From assembly GCA_963978905.1 (NCBI GenBank), contig OZ022256.1, forward strand, positions 16,493,731 to 16,557,730: a DNA stretch of 64,000 nt, read 5' to 3'. Below are positions 22,770 to 34,395 of the stretch, piece by piece (the stretch's first letter is position 1; the number at the start of each line of letters is the position of its first letter). The stretch is from Trichostrongylus colubriformis. Lineage: Eukaryota; Nematoda; Chromadorea; Rhabditida; Trichostrongylidae. Under the pieces are notes generated by a model, which saw only the letters and a list, made by a program, of their open reading frames with translations, did no database searches and was not told the DNA's origin. The translations under genes and the position numbers were made by a program.

Positions 22770-23217
22770 GTATTAAAAGGAACCTTTCACGGAAAAATGA
22801 GTTTCTTTGTCACCCATATATTTATGTTGTATTTGCTTAATAAAGGCCGCATGCAAAGTTTCACCCGAAAAAGTGAGAATTTGGCTACAATACAGCCCCC
22901 AAATTCTCGGCCGGTTGAGCGGTGCCTGCGAGTAAAAGCCCCGTCCCATCGTCCAGCGCGTTTTGGTAAGGAGAATGGGACTGTTTACGTAACTTTCTGT
23001 TCTCACAGAGCGTTTCCGACCGCTGCGGACGACGGGGTGGCCACTTGCTCGGAGGCCTCGCCCACTCGGCCAAGGCTTTGTGGTGCTGTACCTTAGCCGA
23101 ATTCACATTTTTCGCATAAAACTTTGCATGCGGCCCACATTAGGCAAGTACAGCATAAATATATAGGTAACAGAAAAACTTATTTTTCCGTGGACGATTT
23201 CTTTAAGGTGAGGGGAA
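22770..23217. mobile_element. R6 inverted-repeat element with long arms
   Basis: The left arm (TTAAAAGGAACCTTTCACGG onward to GCATGCAAAGTTTCACCC near 22865) returns inverted from AAACTTTGCATGCGGCC (23119) to CCGTGGACGATTTCTTTAAG (23212). The arms are roughly 90 bp. Both ends finish in TTAA-type sequence. Between them is a GC-rich core with no recognised gene. R6 members also occur at 25275, 43908, 47425, 48215 and 58240. Confidence 0.75.
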
Positions 23218-25270
23218 ACTTGCCCACATTGGGCGCATTAAAAATCACCCGCATGGGCTCGCTGTAAAAATTGCAATTTATTTCAACACTGCTTTAGATC
23301 CCGGAAGAAAAGTGAAAATGGTAAGTGGTAGCTAGGGCGATGAGAAAAAATTTCAATGGTGGGCAAAACTTTTGCGCTCGTGGGCGAGACGAAACACAAA
23401 TTATAATATGGTTCCGAGAGCCTTGCCGCGGGAAAAAAGATGTATAAATGCGGGCGACAAACAAGGAATAAAGCGCATTGAGGTGGGCGGAACTGAAATC
23501 GAAGAACGTGCACCAGGATGTGAGAGGGCGCTGGGAATGGCAAATTCTATGGTATACTGTAAGAGGGTGGGAACGATAATTGGAGCACGCAATAGGTGAA
23601 CAGATCTGCACAGAGCTAATTCTAATGATTATGAGGATTGTTTTGTTGTATTTGTTTATTGCACGGGCCTGAGCCCATGCGGAAAAATTTAGGTAACAAA
23701 CTCAGAACAATAGCAAAAAATGAGTAACAGAACAGAATGAAACAAAGTAAATGAACTAAATAAATGCACTGAGAAAGAATACGAACGTGTGCCCTATGAT
23801 TTTAAATGCTTGTGCAGTGCCGCTTCGAACGAATTTAATTTATTTACGACAACTCCTAACCTGAGCAGTCTGTCAAATTGCATGCGAGTCCTATTCACAA
23901 GGAAATGATGTCTGATATGGCATTTACCTGAACCCTCCCCTGGTTCTAGACTCTCTAACTGTTAGAAAGCTACTAGAGTATGGATTGATAGAGTATGGAT
24001 TGATCAGATTATGAATTACCTTTCAATGGTTCAAAGGTGAGAATTATAACACATAAAGTCACGTGCTATCGATCAATATTGATTGAAATCGTAGGATTCC
24101 TTTAGGGAGCCAGGAATGGGTGATGACCCACTCCAGTGGGTCAGCATTGCTACAAGGGTATAATTTTCATAGAACCACGTGCTAAAGGCGTAAGCAGTGA
24201 TGTTTTGTTTTGTTTTGTGGTGATGCGTATCGAGTAATGTTCACACAAAATAGCAATTCTGATGGACCTGTTGTCGCCCATCGAGTGAAGCTCCCTGTAG
24301 TGTACACCAGCCAACGGTTATAATACATTTTGCATTCATTTCTGAGCTGAGAGTCAGTTGTCAGTGTACAGTACACCATTCTGATATCCTGCACTTACAA
24401 CATTGTAAGCAACCGAGTACGAAAAGTGGAATTTGGAAAAAGAACAGAGAGGCCGGTCAACAAGACTGGTTGCGGCTGACCCATCAACTATTCATGCAAT
24501 TCGAGAATATGAGAAATAGCAAAATAAGCTTCCACTTGATGTTTTCTCCCTCCCCCTGATTACCTAACGATTAAAACACGGAAACCACATATGAAATTCA
24601 GTTGACTTAAGAATTCATGTTGCGAATACGAAATGATGTGAAAAGTTCAAAAAAAATATTTGCACGAGTTCGCAAAACAGATAACAGCGTATTTACAGGT
24701 AAGAGGTAAAGTCGTGGTTAGCGAAGCTGGCACGCGAGAATTGGAAATAGGATATCCTCGTAACAGCGTAGGAACTGCCAGAAAACTAGACTTGTTTCCG
24801 GCTCACTCTCACTACTTACTACTCTCTCAACGATTCATTTGCCAAACTCCGTGAAGTGAAATGGATCTGCAAAATTGAAGACCTGCAGGGGGGGGGGCAT
24901 TCCTGGGATCCAATCTAAAAGAGTAGCACACGCATGACGAGATCGAACACGGAAGCAACAGCAACAACAATAACAAGGTCGATACGTTGGAGGCGTACAA
25001 TTATCGTCAATTCAGTCAGAAAAATTCATTTTGTAGAAAACAGGAGAGCAGAATTAATGACAATACTTAAAAAAGTTAGAAGGCAAATATGATCCTCCTT
25101 CCTAGAGTTCCTCGGACGATGTCTGACCACCCTGGCCGAGAATCATGGAAAAGGGAGCGAACCGTGATCATTTTAAAGTTCTATTGTTCATTTCTCGAGA
25201 ACTGTTATCCTGAGGGTTTTCACTAGCAACCCCCCCCCCCATCTCACCCATCCCACCACAACCGTTTTAT
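23218..25270. other. No recognised gene
   Basis: Overlapping frames are open on both strands from 23280 to 23610 without a recognised domain. A 15 bp direct repeat AGAGTATGGATTGAT occurs twice around 23974-24003. A run of eight G lies at about 24891-24898. Confidence 0.3.
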
Positions 25271-25274
25271 TACG

Positions 25275-25760
25275 GTTCAGATCGAGTGGCGTTTCTCCGA
25301 CTGCATTTCATCAGAGGAGTCGTTCACGGAAATTCAGTTTCTTTTGTTACCTATATATTTATATTGGATTCGTCCAAGAGTCGCATGCAAAATCAAGAAT
25401 CCGGCCGAGGCAGAGCTTCGAAAAGTGACGGGAATGGCGTCCGAGTAGGCGGCTTTGCGAGGGCTCCAGGGAAGACAGTCATGTTGTCAGAGACGCAGAG
25501 TGGAAAACGCATCGACATTGGGCGCTGAATTTGAGCTGCGCTCTTCCCACTGGAAGCTGTTCAAATGTTGCTTGGCGTTAATCCAAACGTACTGCCTTCT
25601 CCTACTTTTTCAATTTCTGCTATGGAACAAGAGAATTTCCCGGTTCTTTTCGCGTTCCTATTTATGTACTGTACCTAGGATTTTAAGAGAATTGGAACAA
25701 TGGAATCTTCGTGGACGATTCTTTAGGGATATTATAATTGACTCAGAGTGCAATATTAGG
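25275..25760 (+). mobile_element. R6 element, degraded arms
   Basis: The left end GTCGTTCACGGAAATTCAG, then TTTTGTTACCTATATATTTATA, matches 22785-22840. The interior GAGGGCTCCAGGGAAGACAG and CAGAGACGCAGAGTGGAAAA matches 44947-45000 and 47508-47562. The right end CTTCGTGGACGATTCTTTAG is the inverted terminus. The 131-codon ORF inside is repeat sequence. Confidence 0.65.
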
Positions 25761-26280
25761 CATCCGAGGAATAGCCAGATAATCGCTCAGCAGACAAGGA
25801 ACTCCCATGCCAATTCCCGCTCCAGTCGGCAGGTCAGACCTCTAGAATAATGAGTAATTCTGAAAAATGGAGTAGGAGAGGAAGCGAAGTGAATTAGTCG
25901 TGCCCCGCGTAAACGGACGAGTTAACGTCGCTGCGCTAATTGAAGAAACGAACAACATCCTGTCATCAGCAGGCAGTGGTCGTAATTGAAGTAATTCTTT
26001 CCAGTTAAAAGACAGACAGCCTGAATCGGACGGGGTGTTTACAACCATTTTGTGTTGAGCAGGAAAAAGTCAGAGGAGTTCGAGCATTCAAGCAGTGGAA
26101 CAGTTGAAAGCTGCAGGTTTGGTGGTCATGTGTACTGGGATGGCGCGCAGCTCACCTCTCGATCTCAGAGTTGGCGTCATCATGGGAAATGGACAGACTT
26201 CGCGTGTTCGCTGAAGGGGGGCATATTCCCGGTGATCTATAGTCTATTTTCATACTTGTGTTCCACTGCCATGTAACGAA
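25761..26280. other. No recognised feature
   Basis: Mixed sequence with short ORFs only. Confidence 0.3.
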
Positions 26281-26283
26281 CTA

Positions 26284-26805
26284 CAATACCGCTCGCGTCG
26301 CGTGAGTAAAAAAAGCTTGCGACGGTTTGTTCGCGAACAAACCGTCGCAACGTCATATCATCGACCTCATAACTTCAAAATCTCTACACTTCTGTGAGTT
26401 CAGATTGAGTTTGTGAAAGGATTTTAGCTTCAACTTATCAGGTTCCAAAGAAAATTCCCCTCCAACTTCTCAGAATGTGAAAAAATCGAGTCTGAGAAAA
26501 CAGAAAACTTGCAGCATCCTCTTGTAGAGCTCGACGAGCTGATTACGAAAATGTATACAAGTCCGATAAAAACCAATAAACTATTGATTTATAGCGGAAA
26601 ACGCGAAAACGCCTTTGCGATTTTTAAGACTGTTGCTGATCAAAATTCGACATTTTATGCACTACTGAACTCGCTCGAGACGGATCCAACGCTCCTAAGA
26701 ACTTTCCATTTTATTCTTTTTAAACGATGTTATGACGTTGCGACGGTTTGTTCGCGCACAAACCGTCGCGAGGCTTTTTTTACTCACGCGACGCGAGCGG
26801 TATTG
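26284..26805. mobile_element. CAATACCGCTC-family element with nested palindromes
   Basis: The terminal inverted repeats are about 80 bp and near-perfect, running inward from CAATACCGCTCGCGTCGCGT. TA lies on both sides (26282-26283 and 26806-26807). Each TIR contains its own palindrome, GCGACGGTTTGTTCG/CGAACAAACCGTCGC, which is a perfect 30 bp on the left and has one mismatched centre on the right. The flanks continue as CGAAC-TA and TA-GTTCG, so the target site itself was palindromic. The interior holds no recognised gene. It shares its outer end with the 2.1 kb foldback at 55612. I infer a non-autonomous Tc1/mariner-type element from the TA. Confidence 0.85.
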
Positions 26806-27000
26806 TAGTTCGCGAAAATTTCAGTAGACTTCGCCCACAGACCAGTGGTGACCAAAGCGAGCATCATTCTGCACGTTTATCGCTCAGGACGTAAAGTTCG
26901 AAGGCTATTCTTCTACTATCCGTGCCTTGACAACATCTCATACAATCTCATACAAAGCTAGTCGTCATGTTTCGAATCGACCTTGACGTATTTCCTGTGA
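26806..27000. other. No recognised feature
   Basis: Short unassigned spacer. Confidence 0.3.
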
Positions 27001-27001
27001 G

Positions 27002-27225
27002 TCTAGAGCATCTAGTGCGAGCAGTCATAAATCGCGGTTTTCTGTGGTCTCGAGTAACTACCACAGCCTCAGTTCTGGAAAATTTCCTCAAGCTTTATGT
27101 ACAGCGAAGCAGCAGTTTTTTCTCTACAAAGTAATGCCTAAATAATCCGAAAAATCGTAAAAGGCACTGGAAAATTACGCAGAGACACTCGATGTACGAA
27201 ACGAAGGCCGACTTATAATATTAAT
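27002..27225 (+). repeat. Dispersed repeat family R15, copy 3
   Basis: CATAAATCGCGGTTTTCTGT, TTTTTTCTCTACAAAGTAAT and AAATAATCCGAAAAATCG are shared with 15120-15235 and 5355-5400. This is the longest member of the family in the window. Confidence 0.45.
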
Positions 27226-27700
27226 TAGGGTATAGGCACCTGCAGAACTATCAGCAGAGCTCAGCAAAAAAAATCGGTATTGCTCCTACATAAACGACCA
27301 AACAACTACAGTAATTACAAAATGAAAACAATCTGCACAAGCATCCGCGTGCATCTGACACTTTCATTCTGAAACAGCATCCTGTTTCACGCCATCGCTA
27401 TCACGCAAGCTCTGTTAAGTAATCTTCGGTAATCCCGTGTTTACCACGGATTTTTGAGAAAATACAATGCATAACACTTTAGATGCAATAGGTAGGTAAG
27501 GTTGCATGACGGAGGATAATTGAAGGGGAAATGGTAGTGTTTTCAAGCATCCCGAGCTTTTATGATCGATGTAACTGCTTTAGGATTGGAACAAAGTGAC
27601 GTCAAGCTCACAATCTAATCCTATAAAATATCGCTCCTCTATCTTATTATTTCAACTCAGCACAAATTAGATAAATAAGGCGGAAGTTCACAAATAGCAA
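27226..27700. other. No recognised feature
   Basis: AT-rich sequence with nothing recognised. Confidence 0.3.
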
Positions 27701-27703
27701 CAA

Positions 27704-27848
27704 TATTCTAAAAGGCTATTCGAATTAAACTTCTCCACTTACACCCTAACATGATAACTGGACATATAGCTGGACATATTCTAAAAGGTTATCCGAATTA
27801 AACTTTTCACTTACACCCCGACATAATAGCCGGACAAATCTTGTAAAA
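27704..27848 (+). repeat. Tandem duplication, about 74 bp unit x 2
   Basis: ATTCTAAAAGGCTATTCGAA (27704) and ATTCTAAAAGGTTATCCGAA (27778) begin two head-to-tail units. Both continue through TTAAACTT, CACTTACACCC and GGACA. Divergence is about 10 to 15 percent. Confidence 0.8.
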
Positions 27849-28088
27849 ATAAGTATAGAACTGTCACATATATTGACTTGTATAATTAGTTTTTCAAAGT
27901 AGATTGGTTCGTTGTGCATGACTCTCTGGGGAGAATTTCTGAGGAAGTAAACTCACTCACTCACCGTGACTCCGCTGAGATAATTCAAAGACAATAAGGG
28001 TAGTGAGAACTCCTAGAGTGAATCACTCAAATGAAAGCTACGCGCTCAAGAAGACCATGTGGCATAATCTCCGGTTGAAGAAGCGCCT

Positions 28089-28555
28089 TTAAAGACACCT
28101 GAAGGGGGTAATTTTCGGCCTACGGTAGAACAGTCGTAGCTCGGACGAGTTCATAGGGCCGCCATTGCACAAACTCGCCAATTGGACGCCTCGGCATGGT
28201 GCCAAAAGGAGATGTTTTTATTACAGAGTTGTTCTTTTCTTTAAGTTTTTCTTTTATTCTCTCTTGTATTGTTTCTAGATGTACTTATATGGATGCTAAT
28301 GTAGTTGGGAAGGGGCACTCACTGCACTGAGAGTCAGGTGCTAGAATAAACGTTGGCCCGCGGCCCGTCTCCTACAGCGGACAACTCGGAAAGTCAGTGT
28401 GTTGATGCTTATGCAACGCGAATACACACCACAGCATCGCGCTTTTGAATCCGGGTTTTTTCGCCGATTATCGATTCAACCTTGCGTGTTCGTTACAAAA
28501 GGCTTATTTCTTTGTATCTTCCTCATGTTTCGGACCCGTTCCGGTTCCTCTGAGC
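28089..28555 (+). mobile_element. R3 TIR element, copy 1
   Basis: The left end is TTTAAAGACACCTGAAGGGG. Shared internal blocks are CTACGGTAGAACAG, GCCATTGCACAAACTCGCCA and GGCATGGTGCCAAAAGGAGA. The 3' part has ACAACTCGGAAAGTCAGTGT, GAATACACACCACAGC and the terminus CGGACCCGTTCCGGTTCCTC. It is parallel to 46066-46531. No transposase is encoded; the 109-codon ORF inside is repeat. Confidence 0.75.
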
Positions 28556-30170
28556 TGTGGAGGATGAGTCTTTTCTATCAACTGCCACATGTTTTATCCC
28601 AGCAGCCGTTTTCTAAAAAAACCCTCTTCTCAATTAACAACGAGAGAAGGTCTTTTCTTTTGTATTTCAGAACTTTCGTTTTTCTTCACATGCTTACGAC
28701 TGACCACCTCGACATTCCTATTCAATGATCTTCCCATGCTTGGCCCAAACTACCTCTATCCCCTTTAAGTCCACAGAGATGAAGCTAAACCACGAAGTTG
28801 TGTTAGCGATGAGTGTGATGGCACTTGTGTGGTATAGCCGAGCAGACGAGAAACATGGGGAATATTGGCAAGTAGTGATGAGAAGTGACGTCTTATGGTG
28901 GCAATGAGTGATTGATTGCCCATAGAAATTTGAGGCCGCGTTGCAGACATCTCTGAAAACCAGAAAAAAAGTGATACATGTCGGAACAGAAAAATGAGGT
29001 ACTAAGCAATGCAAAGAGATTTTGCATGATGTCTGGGGCATGTTAAATTTGTTAAAAGCGATATAAAAGAGGTAGGAAAGAAGTTGCGCGACATCAATAG
29101 ATATTTGGTGATGGAGATAGATAGAGGATCCGGTAAAGGGGCTAAAACGATGTAAAAGGCAAAGAAAAAAAGATGTGATGCTATAGGATATCAATGGATA
29201 CTGCACGATACATACCAGTGATATACATAAGTTATAAGAGAGAATACCTTCGAGTAACGTTCACATGATTTATTATGATTACTTGAACGTCAAGTGTAGG
29301 TTTGACAACATACGATTGTTGATGATAACCAGTGATAATAATTGCGTCGATGACGATGGAGATGAAAGTCTGAGGAAGGTTTTCAATAGAAGCATTTCAT
29401 TTTTAAGGAGATTGTGGCTGTGTGGATGAACACATGCTCAGCTTATGGTAAGTGTGTCAAGAATAACTTTGAGCTGCTGTCTCCACCGAACGCTGCTTGC
29501 TAAATGTGAGCCGATAATCTTCAGCCAGAATACGCCAGAAAGATTAAAGGTGAGGAAGCTTTTTTTGTGGACACGAGCCGCACGGCCTGCTTGCATTCGA
29601 GATCCTAAAAACACTCTTGTTCTTTACAGTGGCTTGCCATGGCTTACCGTTTTCTGAGAAAAGTTTATTCGATCGAAAATAGTAGCGTTTAGTGACCCGG
29701 AGATGTATGGTGTAGATAAAACTGTGCTCAATGTGGGAAAAGGTGAAGACGCTCCACTCACAAAGCCATCGATACTGCTCACATTCAGAAAGCGGTCGAG
29801 TCTTTGGGAGAAGTTTTTTCTTTGGTTCTTCGAGAGCTAGTTTACCCGGTTCGCACTCAATAAAAACTTGATTTTCTTCTTTTTTGACACCCTGGAATTT
29901 GGAGCTGGACGGATGCGAAACTAGGAGCTTCCGTGAGCTCTGTTGAGAATGAGCCTCTCAGGAATCCGAAACCGTGTGAAAGCTCTCATATTCGGTTTAG
30001 TGCAGCAAGACGCTCGTTCAGGATTCCATAAAAAAGTGTGAAGCAGTTAGGTTTTAATGTCATGAAGCAGACAAAGCTTATGTATGTACCTCACTGGTGA
30101 ATGGCCGTATCGCATCAGTAAGCTTGTTGACTTTGAATAGTGCTGACGATGATAGAAAATCTGCTATACG
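28556..30170. other. No recognised gene
   Basis: A 162-codon minus-strand ORF (28718-29206) and a 60-codon plus-strand ORF overlap in this stretch. Neither has a recognised domain or good splice sites. The rest is AT-rich. Confidence 0.3.
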
Positions 30171-30172
30171 TA

Positions 30173-30585
30173 CAGTAGCGCTCAAAAGTCATCGGCCAAA
30201 ACTATTTTGTCATAACTTTTTTTCTACTTGACCAATTTTGACAAAATTTTAATATGTGATGCCTGAACCTATTATCAACATTTCCTTCTACTTGAGTGCC
30301 GCTTGACACTTTTCATGTTTTTTTACAAGAATTTACTACAAGACCACCCAAAAAAAGTAAAAGGCTTGGTCAAGGGGAACGGCTTTCTTTACAAAAACAA
30401 AACGAGCAAGCCTCAGAGAACATTAATATATTGTAGAAAGACCACGACTTTTGATGACAGCGGCACAGCGGGACGGTATAGCGATGGCACTCCAAAAACA
30501 AAAAATTTCATACAACTGCGTAACCTATACCGTTGAGCGCTAAAATAGTATAGACCATTTCGCCGAAGACTTTTGAGCGCTACTG
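30173..30585 (+). mobile_element. Tc1-type MITE (CAGTAGCGCTC family), copy 1
   Basis: A 413 bp element bounded by TA on each side. The left terminus is CAGTAGCGCTCAAAAGTC and the right terminus is the inverse, GACTTTTGAGCGCTACTG. It has no transposase. It aligns along its length with the reverse complement of 40606-41111, including CAAGACCACCCAAAAAAAGT and ACGACTTTTGATGACAGCGG. The TA target and CAGT start are typical of Tc1-like elements (family knowledge). Confidence 0.9.
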
Positions 30586-31055
30586 TATGTGGCTTCCTTT
30601 AGGAAAGGACGATTTTTTCTGCGAGCAGCAATTTGGACACACTAAAAATAGAAAATACTGAAAGCGACCGAATAGCAAAGAGAAGTATCTCATGATACGC
30701 AATTCTTTATATGGAAAATAACAAAATTGTACTGAACGCCGAGGAAAATACGTCATGGAGCGCCGTTCCGGACACAACCATTTGTAGTCACCTGACATCG
30801 ATACGAAATTTCCCTTCAGGTATGGGAAATTTTGCCGAAAAGACCTCGCTTACATACTGTGAGCGACTGCTTTCTAGTCAAAAATCTGCGAAGAGGGTAT
30901 TGAGCGAAACAATCAGTATCGAGCAACTACTGGTAAGACAATTTGCTCTAGGATAAGCAAGGCTGCTTCATGGACCCATTCAGAGAAGAATAAAACCCTA
31001 AAAACGCCGAATGCAGTAGTCTCCCTCAGTGAAATTAGACGGTCGTAGACAGCTC
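30586..31055. other. No recognised feature
   Basis: Mixed sequence with short ORFs on both strands. Nothing recognised. Confidence 0.3.
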
Positions 31056-31057
31056 AC

Positions 31058-31092
31058 GGGAGTAGAGAGGAGGTGTGCCCCTCTACTCCCAT
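31058..31092. repeat. Small hairpin, 10 bp stem
   Basis: GGGAGTAGAG and CTCTACTCCC flank a 13-base loop. No T-run follows, and its function is unknown. Confidence 0.6.
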
Positions 31093-31300
31093 AGGGAACG
31101 GGTGGAATACCAAAGCGATAAGGAAAACACACGATGGAGTGGTCACAGGCTGTAGCAAAGTGTCGTTTGTACTTCAATCTGACTGATAAAAACCAACTGG
31201 GTACCAGAAATGGTCATGAAATGTGCTTGCAATTGACGGGAAAATTCCGGTCTTGAGCGGCAGCCATTTCTTCTGGTTCCGCTGAATAGCCTGTGATGGT

Positions 31301-31474
31301 AAGGTTGCGTTCATACATTGCAATACCGCCCGCAATGTGTGGCTGCGTGTCTGTGCGTCTGCGTATGCCATCGTGTCTCGCTGCTTGCATCGTCTCCACA
31401 TCTCTCCGTTCCACTATGCCCGCAGCCGGTGAACGCAGCCACACCCTGCCGGCGTAAAGTATGAACGCGGCCCT
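31301..31474. mobile_element. GCGTTCATAC-family MITE (R5), about 174 bp
   Basis: The left end AAGGTTGCGTTCATACATTG and the right end CCGGCGTAAAGTATGAACGC followed by GGCC are inverted. The core contains CGCAGCCACACCCTGCC, matching the same position in 10702-10866 and 51291-51450. Confidence 0.75.
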
Positions 31475-31765
31475 AGTGTCCTCTCGTTTACTGGAACGTC
31501 GTGAACAAGAGCGCTTTTACTCAGTGGGCGCACGGGACAAGCGATTTTGACGAATGCCGTTCAGCAGTGCTAGAGAGGTACCAACAAAGTTGGCTCCAAT
31601 TTTTCGAATTTCATTGGTAAGTAAGCATTTATTACGGAGGAGGGGAGAAGGAGTGGGTGTTGAAATTTGGAGCACGTAAAGAAACGGAGGGAATAAACTG
31701 TCACCAATAAATGGTTATAGGAACTCATACAAATTTTTGATATCTTAAAGTAATAAATGAAGGCG
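31475..31765. other. No recognised feature
   Basis: Unassigned spacer between two TIR elements. Confidence 0.3.
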
Positions 31766-32157
31766 CATCACGCGATAAACAGAGCAATTGCCTCTCTTTC
31801 TTGGGATGAGTAGGTTCTTGGATAATTGCTCAGGCTGCACCCTCACGGTGTTATGCCGGCATTAGCACAACCAAGCCACGTGGCGCTTATGCACAGAAGG
31901 GAATTTGTGATAATACAAGATAGCGCAATGAAACAGCCATTTCGATGATGAAGGCAGCTTCTCCTTTGGGAATTCGTTCGTCAGGCCAGGCGTGATTTGA
32001 TTGTCTGAGTGCGGCTTGCTTGTGTTCAAGCAGACACAACACCGTGCGGGTGCACCAAGGTGAGAGGTGAGAGGAGCACCAAGGTGAGATTTAAGGGTCT
32101 ACATACATACATACTCGCCTCGAGAAGGTAAGCCACCAATCTGATTATCGCGTAGTG
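31766..32157. mobile_element. R4 TIR element, copy 2 (most complete)
   Basis: The left end CATCACGCGATAAACAG and the right end CTGATTATCGCGTAGTG are inverted copies. The right subterminal GGTAAGCCACCAATCTGATT is shared with 51253-51272. The interior includes CACCCTCACGGTGTTATG and CCAGGCGTGATTTGATTG, as at 49842-50132. A CATACATACATAC microsatellite lies at 32101-32113. It has no coding capacity. Confidence 0.65.
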
Positions 32158-32440
32158 TACCTCAAAATCGGATACATACGAATGGTCTTGGCCTCGTCAC
32201 AAACACGAGCATTTCTATCGATCGCAACTCTCCAGCATCTTCTATTCGTTATTTCTTATATTGCAGTTGTATATTGATTTGGTGCTCAATATTTTGACTA
32301 TCAAAAGTGGACCTTATTAATAAGAGGAAATCCAAAATTAAAATGTTAATACCTCAATATAATCACTGAAACGAAAAACGCAAACTCCATATGCCAACTT
32401 TTAGCGCTGTTTGTCAGCACTGTCCGACATCGTCTTCAGC
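32158..32440. other. No recognised feature
   Basis: AT-rich spacer. Confidence 0.3.
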
Positions 32441-32443
32441 GCA

Positions 32444-32889
32444 TTAAAGACACCGGGAGGAGGGCAATTTTGGTCCACGGTATGGGAGAACGGTGGCCGT
32501 AATGCACACAAGGCACCTTGCCAAAACCTCGAAAGCGAATTGATTAAGTTTTAATTGTGGTCACACTTTTTCCTTACGCTTTTGCTTATTCTTCATTTTA
32601 ATAAATTTATTTCATCGTTGCTGTGTTTTGTTTCACCTATTTGACATCATGACTAATGAATGAAATACACTCTACGATACTACAAAGGACATCTCAACAG
32701 CGGACAACTCTGGAAAAAGAAAGTCAGTGTGTTGATGCGAATGTGATGCGAATACACATCACAGCGCCGCGCTTTCGATTCCGGGTTTTTCCACCGAGTA
32801 TCGCTTCTAACTCTGAATGTCGGTTACGAAATGATCATTTCTTTGCATCTTCTTCTTTATCCGGACTCCTTCCGGTTCCTTTAACATAA
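32444..32889 (+). mobile_element. R3 TIR element, copy 2
   Basis: It starts ATTAAAGACACCGGGAGGAG and ends TCCGGTTCCTTTAA, with the same inverted termini and TTAA borders as 46066-46531. The 3' part has CAGCGGACAACTCTGG, AATACACATCACAGCG and TTTCGATTCCGGGTTTTTCC. The central region is diverged. Confidence 0.7.
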
Positions 32890-32992
32890 TTTCATTTACA
32901 GTGTGCCTTAGTAGAGCAGGTGTCACTTTACTGACTGAGTCTTCCGGGTGGGATCGTCTTTTTCAAAGCCCAAAAGATTAAGGCAATTCATA

Positions 32993-33880
32993 TTAGGTGT
33001 ATGCAAAATAGATGGCCGTTTCATGATGAGCCTTTCAGCGCTGTTTCACAGCTCGAGTCATCTTGAACATACCATCCTCTAAGTCATGCTCAGCCCTTTT
33101 CAATTCACACTTCCTTTGGTAGTGGCCTTTGGTGACAGGTTTTTTACAGGCTCTTAAATCCAGAATAAAAAGGTACGGTTTTAGCATGATCATGCTTCAC
33201 GTGTTTGAACTGGGTCACTCCGCGGAAGCCGGTCGAACCTCAGTCCATGTGTGGGGCCAAGTGTCCCCTACCGAAAGAACCGTGCGCCGTTGGTTTGCGT
33301 GGTATGCTTCTGGAGACTTTAATCTTCAAGATGAGTCGCATCAATGGTGCTTACCGTTTGGTGGTGTTGTAAGGGCGTAATCCACTTTGACCTGCTGCAA
33401 CCTGGTCAGACAATCACAGCAGAGTCCTATTGCCGTAATTTGGCTCTGATGTATGAAAAGTTGCAAAAACTGTGGCCTGCGCTGACAAACAGGAGGGGTC
33501 CTACCTGCTGCAGGATAACGCAAAACCCCAAACTTCGCAGGTTATCCGGCAAAAACTGATGCAATAAGGCATCGAGACTCTTCTCACCCCCTTATTCCCC
33601 AGACCTATCCCCTACGGATTACCACTTTTTCGGGTTCTCGTTGCAAACCAGCGTCAGAAGGAGTTCGCCGATTCGATGCAGGTTGAAAATGCCATTGTTG
33701 ACATTAGTGATTATCGTAATCAAGAATTTTGTCATGATGGACATTTTCTCTGCCAGATCGTTGGCAAACTTGTGTAGATTCGAATGGTTTTTATTTCGAC
33801 CAATAAAGTTGTGCCTGAGCGAAGTTATGGCGTTTTTAAAAAAGTGGTCTGTTTTGGCCATTTATTCTGCATACACCTAA
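32993..33880 (+). mobile_element. Internally deleted mariner element A
   Basis: An 888 bp element flanked by TA duplications (32991-32992 and 33881-33882). The terminal repeats are TTAGGTGTATGCAAAATAGA on the left and its near inverse, ending ATGCATACACCTAA-like, on the right. It carries mariner transposase sequence in plus orientation, but the ORF is broken. The full element would be about 1.3 kb by family norm, so roughly 0.4 kb is missing. Confidence 0.9.
33129..33850 (+). pseudogene. Mariner transposase remnant (element A)
   Basis: Mariner transposases are DD34D DNA cut-and-paste enzymes. The first frame (33129-33380) carries the N-terminal helix-turn-helix region, with FELGHSAEA and ERTVRRWFAWYASGDFNL. 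After a deletion, the core reappears at about 33364 as GVIHFDLLQPGQTITAESY. The second catalytic Asp is visible as LLQDNAKPQ near 33511, in another frame. The third lies in YSPDLSPTDYHFF near 33590, after a further frame change. The segment carrying the first catalytic Asp is not seen. It cannot encode an active enzyme as it stands. Confidence 0.88.
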
Positions 33881-33882
33881 TA

Positions 33883-34224
33883 CAAACCGGGTACATAATC
33901 AAGTTTATGCAGAGCCGCACCTAGGAGCGGATTTAGCTTTCGGTTTTCTCCATGTGACGGGGATGTTGGAACCATGCATGTCCTAATTGAGAGCTTCTTG
34001 ATTAGATTTTTCTGACCTAATCCAAAGTATATAGGAACTTACGCCTGAATGAAGTCAGCATCCAGGCCCCTCCCTAGCAGCGGGAACTGAGAATCGACGG
34101 CAGAAAAGCAATGTCATACTAAAGCACCTAGAATTTCGATTTTATAATCTTTTGACACTCGCCCTCAATCACACCTACCACTGTCTTCAAAGCGTAGGAC
34201 ATGGCAATCACTTTAGGATCCATG
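33883..34224. other. No recognised feature
   Basis: Spacer between mariner A and a mariner terminus. Nothing recognised. Confidence 0.3.
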
Positions 34225-34226
34225 TA

Positions 34227-34395
34227 TTAGGTTGAAAGAAAAGTTGCGGACGGTTCTGCGCGTTTACACGAAAATCTAAATTTGAAACTCGCCACCTCAG
34301 GTCGGCTGTACTTGTTGTATTCCTTAGATGGATAAAGAGTTGCTCTTCCTGAGAATGGGTTCTTCTCAGAATTCCATAGGGTTTCCTAATTATTA
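34227..34395 (+). mobile_element. One end of a fourth mariner-like family
   Basis: TA precedes TTAGGTTGAAAGAAAAGTT, a mariner-style terminus. The same terminus and parts of the next 150 bp (a GAGAATG-like block, TTCTCAGAATTCC) recur at 63814. No inverted right end is found before mariner B. It is a one-ended fragment. Confidence 0.5.

Noticed and set aside
25455..25850. 131-codon plus-strand ORF
   Set aside because: It falls in the R6 repeat and is not maintained in the other R6 copies.
28718..29206. 162-codon minus-strand ORF and overlapping 60-codon plus-strand ORF with a signal-like start
   Set aside because: Composition reflects a purine/pyrimidine strand bias. No domain, no good splice sites, and both strands are open at once.
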